Positions 7,755-16,089 of a DNA stretch of 32,230 nucleotides are shown piece by piece. Location: the NCBI GenBank assembly GCA_905209435.1, contig CAJLTE010000029.1:1-32230 (forward strand). The letters are read 5' to 3'. The first letter of the stretch is position 1, and each line of letters begins with the position of its first letter. A model generated the notes under the pieces. The model was not told the DNA's origin. It was given only the letters and a program-made list of their open reading frames with translations, and ran no database searches. The translations under genes were made by a program, and so were the position numbers. This stretch comes from an uncultured Blautia sp. Its GTDB lineage: Bacteria; Bacillota_A; Clostridia; Lachnospirales; Lachnospiraceae.

Positions 7755-8806
7755 TGGCAGAGGAGAAAAGTGAAAAGAAGAAAACCGCCAGAGAGATTAT
7801 AGAAAACTATGACGGTCCGAATGTGCGGATCATGGAAGTATGCGGCACGCACACTCATGAGATTTTCAGACTGGGAATTCGTAAATTACTGCCAGAGCAG
7901 GTGGAACTGATTTCCGGTCCTGGCTGTCCGGTATGTGTGACACCAGTCAGCTTTATTGACGAGGCAATTTATCTTGCACTGGAAAAGGGAGTTACTATCT
8001 GTACATTTGGTGATCTGGTGCGTGTGCCGGGGACAAAGATGAGCCTTGCGGGAGCACGTGAACAGGGAGCAGATATCCATATTGTGTATTCTCCGGCAGA
8101 TGCGGAAAAATATGCCAGAGAACATCCGGACAAGCAGGTCACATTTCTGTCTGTCGGATTTGAAACAACGACACCGGCGGGGTGTCTTTCTGTAAAAGCT
8201 GCAAAAGAAGACGGACTGGATAATTACTCGATATTGACTGCGAATAAAACCATGCCTCAGGCTTATGAGGCGTTAAAGGGCAGCGCGGATGTATTTTTAT
8301 ATCCGGGACATGTCAATGCGATCACAGGAACACGCCTGTGTGAATCCCTGACAGAAGAAGGAGTCAGCGGAGTTGTGGCAGGATTTACTGCAAAAGAACT
8401 GATGACAGCGCTGGCAGTTGCACTGGTAAAATTTCAGGAAGGAAAGCCGTTTTTTGTAAACTGCTATCCGCGTGTAGTGACACAGGATGGGAGCAGGGAA
8501 GCACAGTTACTTGTAGATGAGATGATGGAAGCCTGTGACTGTGAATGGAGAGGACTGGGTGTGATTCCTGCATCCGGCATGAAATTAAGAGAGGAATGGC
8601 AGAATTTCGATGCACGTATCAAATATCAGATGCCGAAAATAGAAGGAAAACCAAATCCGGCCTGTCGCTGTGGCGATGTGTTGCAGGGAAAATGCAAACC
8701 ATCTGACTGTAAAGTGTTCGGAAAAGGCTGTACACCACAGCATCCGGTCGGAGCCTGTATGGTATCCGGTGAGGGAGCATGTTCTGCGTATTATCAGTAT
8801 TCATAA
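7754..8806 (+). CDS. hypD: HypD, Fe(CN)2CO assembly scaffold
   Basis: HypD is an iron-sulfur protein that, with HypC, holds the iron while two cyanides and one CO are attached. The 350 residues contain the key motifs: CGTHTHE (Cys30), GPGCPVC (Cys58, Cys61), GFETTTPA, and a C-terminal cysteine-rich [4Fe-4S] region (CRCGDV, CKPSDC, GKGC, GACMVSGEGAC). Everything needed for function appears intact. Translation should be coupled to hypC through the TAATG overlap. In known systems HypC and HypD also form the delivery complex for the hydrogenase large subunit; no such subunit is seen in this operon. Confidence 0.96.
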   Translation: MAEEKSEKKKTAREIIENYDGPNVRIMEVCGTHTHEIFRLGIRKLLPEQVELISGPGCPVCVTPVSFIDEAIYLALEKGVTICTFGDLVRVPGTKMSLAGAREQGADIHIVYSPADAEKYAREHPDKQVTFLSVGFETTTPAGCLSVKAAKEDGLDNYSILTANKTMPQAYEALKGSADVFLYPGHVNAITGTRLCESLTEEGVSGVVAGFTAKELMTALAVALVKFQEGKPFFVNCYPRVVTQDGSREAQLLVDEMMEACDCEWRGLGVIPASGMKLREEWQNFDARIKYQMPKIEGKPNPACRCGDVLQGKCKPSDCKVFGKGCTPQHPVGACMVSGEGACSAYYQYS

Positions 8807-8844
8807 GATATGAAATTATCTTTATAAGAAAGAAGGAAATCGTC

Positions 8845-9852
8845 ATGGAAAATAAAACAGTAACAATGGCACATGGTGCCGGTGGCAAACAGACATCTGA
8901 ACTGATCGACCAGGTGTTTAAAGCACATTTTGCAAACAAGGATCTGACGGCAGATGATGCTGCAGTGTTAGTTCCGCCGACAGGCAAAATGGCAGTATCT
9001 ACCGATGGTTTTATCGTATCTCCGGCATTTTTTCCAGGAGGAAATATTGGCAAATTATCTATTTGCGGTACTGTGAATGACCTTGCCTGTATGGGAGCAA
9101 AACCGTTGTATCTTACCTGCGCATTTGTAATCGAAGAGGGATTTCCGATGGAAAAACTGGAAGAAATCGCTGCAGCCATGGAGAAAACGGCAAAAGAAGC
9201 AGGCGTACATATTGTATCAGGAGATACAAAGGTTGCAGGAAAAGGTCAGGTGGATGGAGTTTTTATTACCACAACCGGAATGGGCGAAATAGAAGAAGGA
9301 GTAACCGTCGGCGGAGAACTGGCGAAACCTGGGGATGCGATCATTGTAACCGGTGATATCGGACGTCACGGATGTACGATCCTGTTAGAGAGAGAAGATT
9401 TTGGAATCGATGCGGACGTGACCAGTGACTGTGCACCTTTGTGGAATACAGTAAAGGCAGTTATGGACACTACACACAATCTGCATGTGATCCGTGATGC
9501 AACCAGAGGCGGTGTCGGAACTGTCCTGTACGAAATCGCAGGTCAGAGCAACGTAGGCATTCACTTAAATGCAGCAGCAGTCCCGGTACAGCCGGAAGTA
9601 AAAGGTGTCTGTGGAATGCTTGGACTGGAACCTTTATATCTGGCATGTGAAGGAAGACTTGTCATCATGGCACCAAAGGAAGAGGCAGAAAGCATTGTAG
9701 AAACATTGCGGAAATGCCCATATTCCGCAAATGCAGCGATCATTGGTGAAGTGATCGCAGAGGAACCGGGAAGAGTTATCATGGAGACCGAGATCGGTAC
9801 ACAGGCACTGCTTCCGCAGCCGGGAGGAGAGCTTTTGCCAAGAATCTGCTAA
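8845..9852 (+). CDS. hypE: HypE, cyanide-forming dehydratase
   Basis: HypE receives the carbamoyl group from HypF on its C-terminal cysteine and dehydrates it with ATP to a thiocyanate, the cyanide donor. The 335-residue protein starts MENKTVTMAHGAGGK, the typical PurM-like/HypE opening, has the DATRGGVGTVL segment of the ATP-binding half, and ends in PRIC, preserving the essential terminal cysteine. The ATG at 8845 follows AAGAAGGAAA; an open frame reaches further upstream but overlaps the end of hypD without family likeness. With HypF, HypC and HypD it completes an Fe(CN)2CO module. HypA and HypB, which add nickel, are not in the operon. Confidence 0.97.
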   Translation: MENKTVTMAHGAGGKQTSELIDQVFKAHFANKDLTADDAAVLVPPTGKMAVSTDGFIVSPAFFPGGNIGKLSICGTVNDLACMGAKPLYLTCAFVIEEGFPMEKLEEIAAAMEKTAKEAGVHIVSGDTKVAGKGQVDGVFITTTGMGEIEEGVTVGGELAKPGDAIIVTGDIGRHGCTILLEREDFGIDADVTSDCAPLWNTVKAVMDTTHNLHVIRDATRGGVGTVLYEIAGQSNVGIHLNAAAVPVQPEVKGVCGMLGLEPLYLACEGRLVIMAPKEEAESIVETLRKCPYSANAAIIGEVIAEEPGRVIMETEIGTQALLPQPGGELLPRIC

Positions 9853-9869
9853 ACAGGAGGAATCAGGGC

Positions 9870-10145
9870 ATGGACACCAGAGTGGCAGTTATTTCAATTA
9901 TTGTAGAACAGGAAGATGCAATCGAGGAATTAAACACCTTGCTTCATGAAGCGCGTCAGTATGTTATCGGAAGAATGGGTATCCCATACCGTTCAAAAGG
10001 AATCAGTATTATCAGTATTGTCATTGATGCGCCGCAGGATAAGATCAGCGCACTTTCCGGAAAAATCGGACATTTAAAAGGAGTATCTGCAAAAACAGCA
10101 TACTCAAAAGTCATTACTCCGGCAGAAGGAGGAACAAAGGATTGA
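9870..10145 (+). CDS. TM1266-family small protein (putative iron-only hydrogenase system regulator)
   Basis: This 91-residue protein looks like the TM1266 family, a small ACT/NikR-C-like ferredoxin fold. Its [12 protein letters not shown] and [18 protein letters not shown] segments match the family's G-P-R...I and (D)IGALSGKLG...GV signatures. The family is usually found beside [FeFe] hydrogenase maturation genes and is thought to be regulatory, possibly ligand-sensing; its biochemical role is not established. Here it follows hypE by 17 bases with an AGGAGG site, and its stop overlaps the TTG start of the second NifH-like gene. Its presence ties the Hyp module and the second nitrogenase-like set into one unit concerned with an iron cofactor. 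It lacks an obvious DNA-binding domain. Confidence 0.8.
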   Translation: MDTRVAVISIIVEQEDAIEELNTLLHEARQYVIGRMGIPYRSKGISIISIVIDAPQDKISALSGKIGHLKGVSAKTAYSKVITPAEGGTKD

Positions 10146-11071
10146 TCAGGATAGCAGTATATGGAAAAGGCGGGATCGGAAAATCCACGACTGTTTCAAA
10201 TGTAGTAGCAGCACTGGCAGAGATGGGGCTTAAGGTGATGCAGATCGGATGCGATCCGAAAGCGGATTCGACCATTTTACTCCGGCACGGAGAGGCGGTT
10301 CCGGCAGTGCTGGATTTATATAATGAGAAAAAGCAGTCACTGCAATTAGAAGATATGATCCGTATTGGTTATAACAACGTTATCTGTGTAGAAGCCGGTG
10401 GACCGACGCCGGGACTTGGCTGCGCCGGGCGTGGGATCATCACGGCACTGGAAAAGCTGAAAGAGCTGGGTGCATATGAGAGATACAAACCGGATGTAGT
10501 CTTATATGACGTACTTGGAGATGTAGTCTGCGGCGGATTTTCCATGCCGATGCGAAATGGTTATGCTGACAAAATATTTATCATCACATCAGGGGAAAAT
10601 ATGGCAATTCATGCAGCTGCAAATATTGCCATGGCAGTGCAGAACTTTAAAAATCGTGGATATGCCGGTCTTGGCGGACTTATTTTAAATCGCAGAGAGG
10701 TTCCCAGAGAAGAGGAAAAAGTAGCAGAACTGGCAGAAGATTTCCACACTTCTGTTATTGGTACTTTATCACATAGTGAACTGGTGGCATTGGCAGAAGA
10801 ACAGCAGAAAACTTTGATGGAGTGTTACCCTGAAAGTGAAATGGCAGAGGAATATCGTGTGCTTGCAGCGCAGATGTATCGCATATGCGGCGGTGTTCTG
10901 AAAGATGGAAACGATGCTGCGAGAGATAAATGTATGGATAAGCATATAGATAAATATATGGATGAGTATATGAATGGACATATAAATAAATGTATGAATG
11001 AACATACGGATGGACATATAGATGGATATATAAATGAACATATAAGTGGACATACACGGGAGGAAGTGTAA
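10142..11071 (+). CDS. NifH-like reductase, second set, with His/Cys/Tyr tetrapeptide tail
   Basis: A second iron-protein-family ATPase, 309 residues. The P-loop GKGGIGKST (8-16), [15 protein letters not shown] (Cys94) and DVVCGGF (Cys130) are all intact, and the core is clearly similar to the first copy. It differs by a C-terminal extension of about 50 residues: eleven tetrapeptides (residues 262-305) of pattern [DNS][KEG][CHY][MIT], with six His, two Cys and three Tyr at the third position. The tail could bind metal or be an expanded microsatellite without function. The start is TTG at 10142 (TTGA overlap with the upstream stop), supported by GAAGGAGGAAC just before it and by alignment with the first copy. 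Its stop overlaps the next ATG by one base. Substrate unknown. Confidence 0.92.
   Translation: MIRIAVYGKGGIGKSTTVSNVVAALAEMGLKVMQIGCDPKADSTILLRHGEAVPAVLDLYNEKKQSLQLEDMIRIGYNNVICVEAGGPTPGLGCAGRGIITALEKLKELGAYERYKPDVVLYDVLGDVVCGGFSMPMRNGYADKIFIITSGENMAIHAAANIAMAVQNFKNRGYAGLGGLILNRREVPREEEKVAELAEDFHTSVIGTLSHSELVALAEEQQKTLMECYPESEMAEEYRVLAAQMYRICGGVLKDGNDAARDKCMDKHIDKYMDEYMNGHINKCMNEHTDGHIDGYINEHISGHTREEV
10925..11056 (+). repeat. Eleven 12-bp tandem repeats encoding the NifH-like C-terminal tail
   Basis: Eleven uninterrupted in-frame 12-base units of general form GATGGACATATA or AATAAATGTATG run to within four codons of the stop. Units differ mostly at positions that swap His, Tyr and Cys or Asp and Asn, so the tetrapeptide rhythm is preserved. 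Such arrays can change length by slippage. Confidence 0.9.
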
Positions 11072-12408
11072 TGTTACGTCGTGTGGGTGAAACAGTTGAT
11101 CCGAAAGGTGCAGTGGTAAGAATAAAAGATGCTTCGTTTCCAGCGCCATTTGCTTCGGAACTGGAATATAATTCTCCGGTGCATGGCAACTGGAATATCG
11201 TACATACAGGAATGCAGGTCCCGGAATCCATTCAGATTTATGTCTGTGCAGACAACTGTATGCGTGGTGTTGTGCTGACAGCGGCAGAGATGAACGCGGC
11301 AGACCGTTTTTCTTTTGTGATTCTGGAAGAACAGGATCTCTTAAACAGTAACCTGGAAGAAATTACCATTGAGGGTGTGACAGATGTGCTGAACAAACGC
11401 GGGGACCATCCAAAGGCTGTTCTGCTGTTTACTGTCTGTCTGCATCATTTTGTGGGAAGCAATCTGGACTATATTTACAGTGAACTGGAGCATCGTTTCC
11501 CGGATATCTGTTTTATCCGTTGTTATATGGATCCGATCATGCAGAAACATGGATTAACTCCGGATCAGAAGCTGCGCAAAGCGATGTATGATCCGCTCCC
11601 AGTCTGCGAACCTGACAGGAAAACCGTATCAGTATTTGGCAGTGATTTTGCCCTGGATGAGAGCAGCGATATCAAGCGCTTATTAAAACGATATGATTAT
11701 ACAGTGCGGGAACTGCCTGCCTGCAAAACATGGCAGGATTTGCTGGATATGAGCAAAGGCAGCCTGTTTATTGATTGCTATCCCGCCGGAAAATATGGAA
11801 TGGAGGAACAGGCAAGGCGCCTGGGACGTGAGCATCTGTATCTGCCCGGCAGTTTTGACTATGAGGAAATCGAGAGTCAGTTAAAGCAGCTGACGGATGC
11901 CCTTGGTCTGCCGGAATTGACAGAAGCCGAACTGGCACATGAACGAGAATCTTGTGAAGAGGCGCTGGAAAATGCAAAAAAGCTGATTAAAGATATGCCG
12001 ATTGTTTTGGATTATCTGTATCATCCAAGACCGCTTGGACTGGCGAAGTTGCTTCTAATCCATGGATTTTGTGTGAAAGCTGTTTACTTGGATGGCATCA
12101 GTCCAGAGGAAAAAGAGGATTTTCTCTGGCTGCAAAAGCATGTTCCGGAACTTGAGCTGATCGCAACCATTCAGGTGAAGATGCGTGTACTGCCAAGAGG
12201 CGGCAGTGAGGAAGTGCTTGCCATTGGGCAGAAGGCTGCCTATTTCAGCCGAAGCCGTCATTTCGTCAATCTGGTACAGGGAGAAGGTTTGTACGGATTT
12301 GACGGCATCAGAAGAACGGCGGAGTTGATGATGGATGTGTATCGTGAAGAAAAGGATACGGAGAAAATTGTAGTGCAAAAAGGATGGGGGTGTGAGTGCT
12401 GCCTATGA
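11071..12408 (+). CDS. Nitrogenase component-1-like subunit (NifD-like), second set, with Cys tail
   Basis: A 445-residue, diverged member of the component 1 superfamily. Cluster-type cysteines appear as CADNCMRG (Cys59, Cys63) and VCLHHFVGSN (Cys123), matching in order and spacing the two cysteine sites of the first NifD-like protein. The closing LYGFDGIRRTAELM is the family's C-terminal GFDG motif. Past that point it carries about 25 extra residues ending GWGCECCL, a cysteine-rich tail absent from the first copy. It begins at ATG 11071, overlapping the previous stop, with GGGAGGAAG upstream. It likely forms a complex with the next gene and the NifH-like protein before it. Whether it is a catalyst or a cofactor scaffold cannot be read from sequence. 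Confidence 0.83.
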   Translation: MLRRVGETVDPKGAVVRIKDASFPAPFASELEYNSPVHGNWNIVHTGMQVPESIQIYVCADNCMRGVVLTAAEMNAADRFSFVILEEQDLLNSNLEEITIEGVTDVLNKRGDHPKAVLLFTVCLHHFVGSNLDYIYSELEHRFPDICFIRCYMDPIMQKHGLTPDQKLRKAMYDPLPVCEPDRKTVSVFGSDFALDESSDIKRLLKRYDYTVRELPACKTWQDLLDMSKGSLFIDCYPAGKYGMEEQARRLGREHLYLPGSFDYEEIESQLKQLTDALGLPELTEAELAHERESCEEALENAKKLIKDMPIVLDYLYHPRPLGLAKLLLIHGFCVKAVYLDGISPEEKEDFLWLQKHVPELELIATIQVKMRVLPRGGSEEVLAIGQKAAYFSRSRHFVNLVQGEGLYGFDGIRRTAELMMDVYREEKDTEKIVVQKGWGCECCL

Positions 12409-13550
12409 GACAGTCTTATCGAATTATACCGATTTATACAGCAGATGTATCCGGTGTTTGTTCCGCATTGTATGAGTTGGGCGGAATGACTGTGATGCAT
12501 GACCCGTCCGGATGCAATTCCACTTACAATACCCATGATGAAATCCGCTGGTACGATCAGGATAGTCTGATCTTTATTTCCGGGCTTACAGAAATCGATG
12601 CGATCATGGGAAATGACCGCAAATTTATCGATGATATTGAACATGCAGCCCGGGAACTGCATCCGAAATTTATCGCACTGGCAGGTTCACCGATCCCATT
12701 TATGAATGGCACGGATTTTCCGGCAATTGCGCGGGTGATCGAGGCAGAAACCGGAATTCCTGCGTTTTCTGTGCCGACGAACGGGATGAATGATTATGTA
12801 TACGGAGCGGGAATTGCATTGGAACAAATTGCCAGGCGCTTTGTCAGAAAATCTGAAAGACAGGAGAATGCCAGCTCTTTTTTGCGCAGTGTAAATCTGC
12901 TGGGAGTGACACCACTGGATTTTGGACCACAGGAAAATGTAGAGGTATTAAAAGAAAATCTGAAAGAATATGGATGGAACGTTTTATCTACATGGGCGAT
13001 GGGAGATGACCTGGAAACTTTGCAGAAATCGGGGAAAGCAGATGTGAACTTGGTGGTATCTGCAGTAGGACTGCGGGCGGCAAAATTCCTCTGGGAAACA
13101 TACAAGATCCCATATGTGATCGGAACTCCAAACGAGTGGCTGGCAGAAGATATCTCAAATGCATTGGAGAGAGTAATTGTACAGCATTCCGGAATTGAGC
13201 AGCAATCCACAATTGCAGATCAGGCAGATCCTGCGATTGTATATCTCCAGAACCGCATACAGCAGGATGCAGAGATCACTCTGATCGGAGAACCTGTCAC
13301 GATGGGTTCTCTGGCAGCAGGTATCGAAAAAAAATATGGACATGCAGCCCGTGTATTCTGTCCCTTAAAAGGATGCGAAGAATTGCTTGGAAAAAGAGAT
13401 AAAGTAGTGCTTGGAGAAGAAGCAATGGAAGAAGCTCTGAAAGATTCAAAAATTATCGTGGCAGATCCGCTGTACCGTCCGATCTGTCCAAAGGACAGCA
13501 CCTTTTATGAATTGCCGCACGTAGCGTTTTCAGGAAGGATATATTTATAA
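12405..13550 (+). CDS. Nitrogenase component-1-like subunit (NifK-like), second set
   Basis: A 381-residue component-1-type protein and clear paralogue of the one at 3992. The first 27 residues of both align without gaps (both begin MR and reach the LYE-GG motif at the same place), which supports the ATG at 12405. A GTG at 12396 has better spacing from the GGGGG purine run and remains an alternative. Asp33 and Cys37 in DPSGC are shared with the first copy and are the best candidates for cluster-facing residues. It overlaps the preceding stop as ATGA. It is the last gene of the operon; no clear terminator follows, though 156 bases separate it from the kinase remnant. Confidence 0.85.
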   Translation: MRQSYRIIPIYTADVSGVCSALYELGGMTVMHDPSGCNSTYNTHDEIRWYDQDSLIFISGLTEIDAIMGNDRKFIDDIEHAARELHPKFIALAGSPIPFMNGTDFPAIARVIEAETGIPAFSVPTNGMNDYVYGAGIALEQIARRFVRKSERQENASSFLRSVNLLGVTPLDFGPQENVEVLKENLKEYGWNVLSTWAMGDDLETLQKSGKADVNLVVSAVGLRAAKFLWETYKIPYVIGTPNEWLAEDISNALERVIVQHSGIEQQSTIADQADPAIVYLQNRIQQDAEITLIGEPVTMGSLAAGIEKKYGHAARVFCPLKGCEELLGKRDKVVLGEEAMEEALKDSKIIVADPLYRPICPKDSTFYELPHVAFSGRIYL

Positions 13551-13608
13551 GGTAATGTAAAAATTTTATCTGTTGCAAGTTAAGATAAGCCAGCAGAGTT
13601 TTATAATC

Positions 13609-13636
13609 TTGATTTTTCGTAAAGGTATGATATATT
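13609..13636 (+). promoter_or_regulatory. Candidate promoter before the kinase remnant
   Basis: TTGATT (13609-13614) and TATATT (13631-13636) are separated by 16 bases and lie about 70 bases upstream of the remnant's ATG at 13707, in an otherwise gene-free gap. It would fit a sigma-A promoter that outlived its gene. Confidence 0.35.
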
Positions 13637-13706
13637 TTATATTGGTGTATTATGTAAATTCAGAAATGTTTGTTAAATGCTTTTGCGAAAGGAAATAAGT
13701 TATTAT

Positions 13707-15267
13707 ATGTGGAAAAAGATTTTGCTGCCACTTTTTGAGGCGGATAAACTTGTCAAGTGATATGAACGCGAACAGCATCGGAAACGTCTTTGTTATATAA
13801 CCATTATTGCGATAGCAGGTCTTATTCTGATGGGAATTCTGAATGCTGTCGAGCATTCATATCCGGTGATGTACAGCACTCTGTTTGCAGCTGTTATGCT
13901 TTCAATCTGTCTGCTTATCGGATGGAAAAAGAAGAGTACCGTATTTTTGGAAACGGTATTTCTGATTTTGTTTATGCTCCTTTTTACGGTATATATTATC
14001 AGAGGAGAAAATAATGGGTTTGCAGTGTTGTGGCTTACCATTATTCCAATCGTGTTCATGCTTATGATCGATCTGAAAAAAGGGTTTTTCTTCAGCGCTT
14101 ATATTGTGGTCCTTTATGAGCAATGCCGTCAAGTATACCAATCCGGGCGGAACAGTCAGCCTGAGAGTGGAACAGAAGCCCTGTAAACGAAGCGACTATG
14201 CTGAATTTGTCTTTCGAGTAAGAGATACCGGTATTGGTATGAGCAAGGAATTTCTGGAAGTAGTATTTCAGCCATTTGAAAGAATGCAGACGGCAACTGT
14301 CAGTGGAATTCAGGGTACAGGACTTGGCATGTCCATTACCAAAAATCTGGTGGAAATGATGGGCGGTACTATCACTGTATCCAGTGAAGTAGGAAAAGGC
14401 AGCGAATTCACAGTCACATTACAGTTTAAAAAGAGCGCAACCAGAGTTGTTTACGAAAAAATTCCGGAGCTGCAGGGTGTGCGTATTCTGGTGGCAGATG
14501 ATGATTCTGACACATGTTTCTCTGTGAGCAGAATGTTGATAGAAATAGGGATGCGCCCAGACTGGACTACCAGCGGAAAGGAAGCAGTTGTACGTGCAAA
14601 GTATGCAATTGAAGAGAATGATGAGTATGGTGCTTATATCATAGACTGGCTTATGCCGGATATGAATGGTATTGAAACAGTCAGAAGAATCAGGCGTTTT
14701 ATCGGTGAAGGTAAGCCGATCATCATTCTGACGGCTTATGATTGGGAACCTATTGAAGAAGAGGCAAGAGAGGCAGGTGTGACTTCTTTCTGCTCCAAGC
14801 CGCTGTTTATGTCCGAGCTTCGGGAAGCACTTACCACTACACGTAAGACTGTAACGAAGAAGCAGGATTTGGACAGTTTTGATTTTACAGGAAAGAAAAT
14901 CCTGCTGGTTGAGGATAATGCATTGAATCTCGAAATTGCGGAAGAAATTCTGCAGGAGGTAGGCTTTACCGTAGATACTGCAAATGATGGTGATATTGCG
15001 GTTGAGAAACTTAAGGATGCAAAAGAAGGTCAGTATGATCTGGTACTCATGGATGTGCAGATGCCAAGACTCGATGGATATACGGCAACAAAAGAAATTC
15101 GTACTTTGGATAATCCTTTTGCAGCGAATATCCCTATTATCGCTATGACGGCTAATGCGTTTGAAGAGGATAAGAGAAAATCCTTTGAGGCGGGTATGAA
15201 TGGGCATTTATCAAAACCGATTGAGATTCCAAAGCTTATGGAAATATTAGCATCCATACTTAAATGA
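13707..15267 (+). pseudogene. Hybrid sensor histidine kinase, broken by a stop codon and an internal deletion
   Basis: The reading frame starts at ATG 13707 (MWKKILLPLFEAD), meets an in-frame TGA at 13758, then continues through four or five hydrophobic segments to about 14110. There it jumps frame and lands directly in the N-box of a histidine kinase ATPase domain (FMSNAVKYTNPGG). After that come VRDTGIGM and GTGLGMSI, then two receiver domains with phospho-acceptor contexts YIIDWLMPD and LVLMDVQMP, ending at 15265. The sensor portion, the whole phospho-accepting His domain and the first part of the ATPase are missing. The deletion junction lies within about 14107-14115. The piece from 14104 could in theory be translated from TTG but has no ribosome binding site. 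Its loss may be recent, since both halves still read cleanly. Confidence 0.85.
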
Positions 15268-15322
15268 GAGAAGATACATTACCAAATACATGGAAGAGAA
15301 TTACATTTGGGAGGAGTGGATC

Positions 15323-15979
15323 ATGAGAGTACTGATCACAGGAACAAGTTCCGGGATCGGAAGGGAAATTGCAGATAAATTCCTAGAAGAAGGACATACA
15401 GTTACAGGGATTGACCGCAGAGAGGAATCTATACAGAAAGATGGTTATACACACATCTGTATGGATATCCGTGATAAAGCAAAGTATCCGGAATTAGAAC
15501 CATTTGACATTGTAATCAACAATGCAGGTGTGCAGAATCAAGATGACATTGATGTGAATCTAAAAGGGACTATTGGAATTACTGAGAAATATGGGATTCA
15601 TCCGGGAATCAAGGCAGTACTTATGATCGGTTCTGCCAGTGGGCATAACGGATCTGAGTTTCCGGAATATGTTGCAAGTAAAGGAGGAGTTCTTTCTTAT
15701 ACAAAGAATGTAGCACTCCGCATTGCGAAATATGGTGCAACATGCAACAGCCTTGACTTTGGTGGTGTTCTGACTGAGTTGAATAAACCGGTTATGGAGG
15801 ATAGGGCTTTGTGGAATGAGATTATGAAGCAGACACCGCTGAAACGCTGGATGACAGTGGAAGAGGCCGCTGACTGGGCATATTTTATGACAGTCACAAA
15901 TCGTTTCTGCACCGGACAAAATATTCTGATAGATGGACTGGAAGCAGGAAATGCTCATTTTGTATGGCCGGAGAAGTAA
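15323..15979 (+). CDS. Short-chain dehydrogenase/reductase
   Basis: A 218-residue SDR-family NAD(P)-dependent oxidoreductase. The nucleotide-binding TGTSSGIG is at residues 6-13, NNAG follows strand 4, a serine-rich segment (GSASGH) precedes the catalytic YVASK, and the nucleotide-ribose region contains an acidic DRRE stretch, which tends to favour NAD. The start at 15323 follows GGGAGGAG; an upstream ATG at 15290 has no such site. It is 55 bases downstream of the kinase remnant and probably not functionally linked to it. Substrate cannot be deduced. Confidence 0.9.
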   Translation: MRVLITGTSSGIGREIADKFLEEGHTVTGIDRREESIQKDGYTHICMDIRDKAKYPELEPFDIVINNAGVQNQDDIDVNLKGTIGITEKYGIHPGIKAVLMIGSASGHNGSEFPEYVASKGGVLSYTKNVALRIAKYGATCNSLDFGGVLTELNKPVMEDRALWNEIMKQTPLKRWMTVEEAADWAYFMTVTNRFCTGQNILIDGLEAGNAHFVWPEK

Positions 15980-16009
15980 TCTGATTGGCATAGGAAGTTA
16001 TTAGGAAAC

Positions 16010-16048
16010 AGGGATATATTTTGAAGTGATTTTTCAAAATGTATCCCT
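16010..16048. repeat. Long hairpin after the SDR gene
   Basis: AGGGATATATTTTGAA (16010-16025) pairs with TTCAAAATGTATCCCT (16033-16048), 16 positions with one mismatch, around a 7-base loop. It lies 31 bases after the SDR stop and could reduce read-through, but no T-run follows, so it is not a standard terminator. Confidence 0.6.
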
Positions 16049-16089
16049 ATGTTACTGTCCGCTGGAAATATGTTGCTGTTCACTCCGTG

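Noticed and set aside
1949..13550. True nitrogen-fixation (nif) cluster
   Set aside because: There is no nifB, nifE/N or nifS-type gene, component-1 proteins lack evident FeMo-co ligands, and hyp genes sit in the middle.
14104..15267. Intact response-regulator/kinase gene from a TTG start
   Set aside because: It begins in the middle of a histidine-kinase ATPase domain, has no ribosome binding site, and the upstream frame supplies the membrane part of the same original gene.
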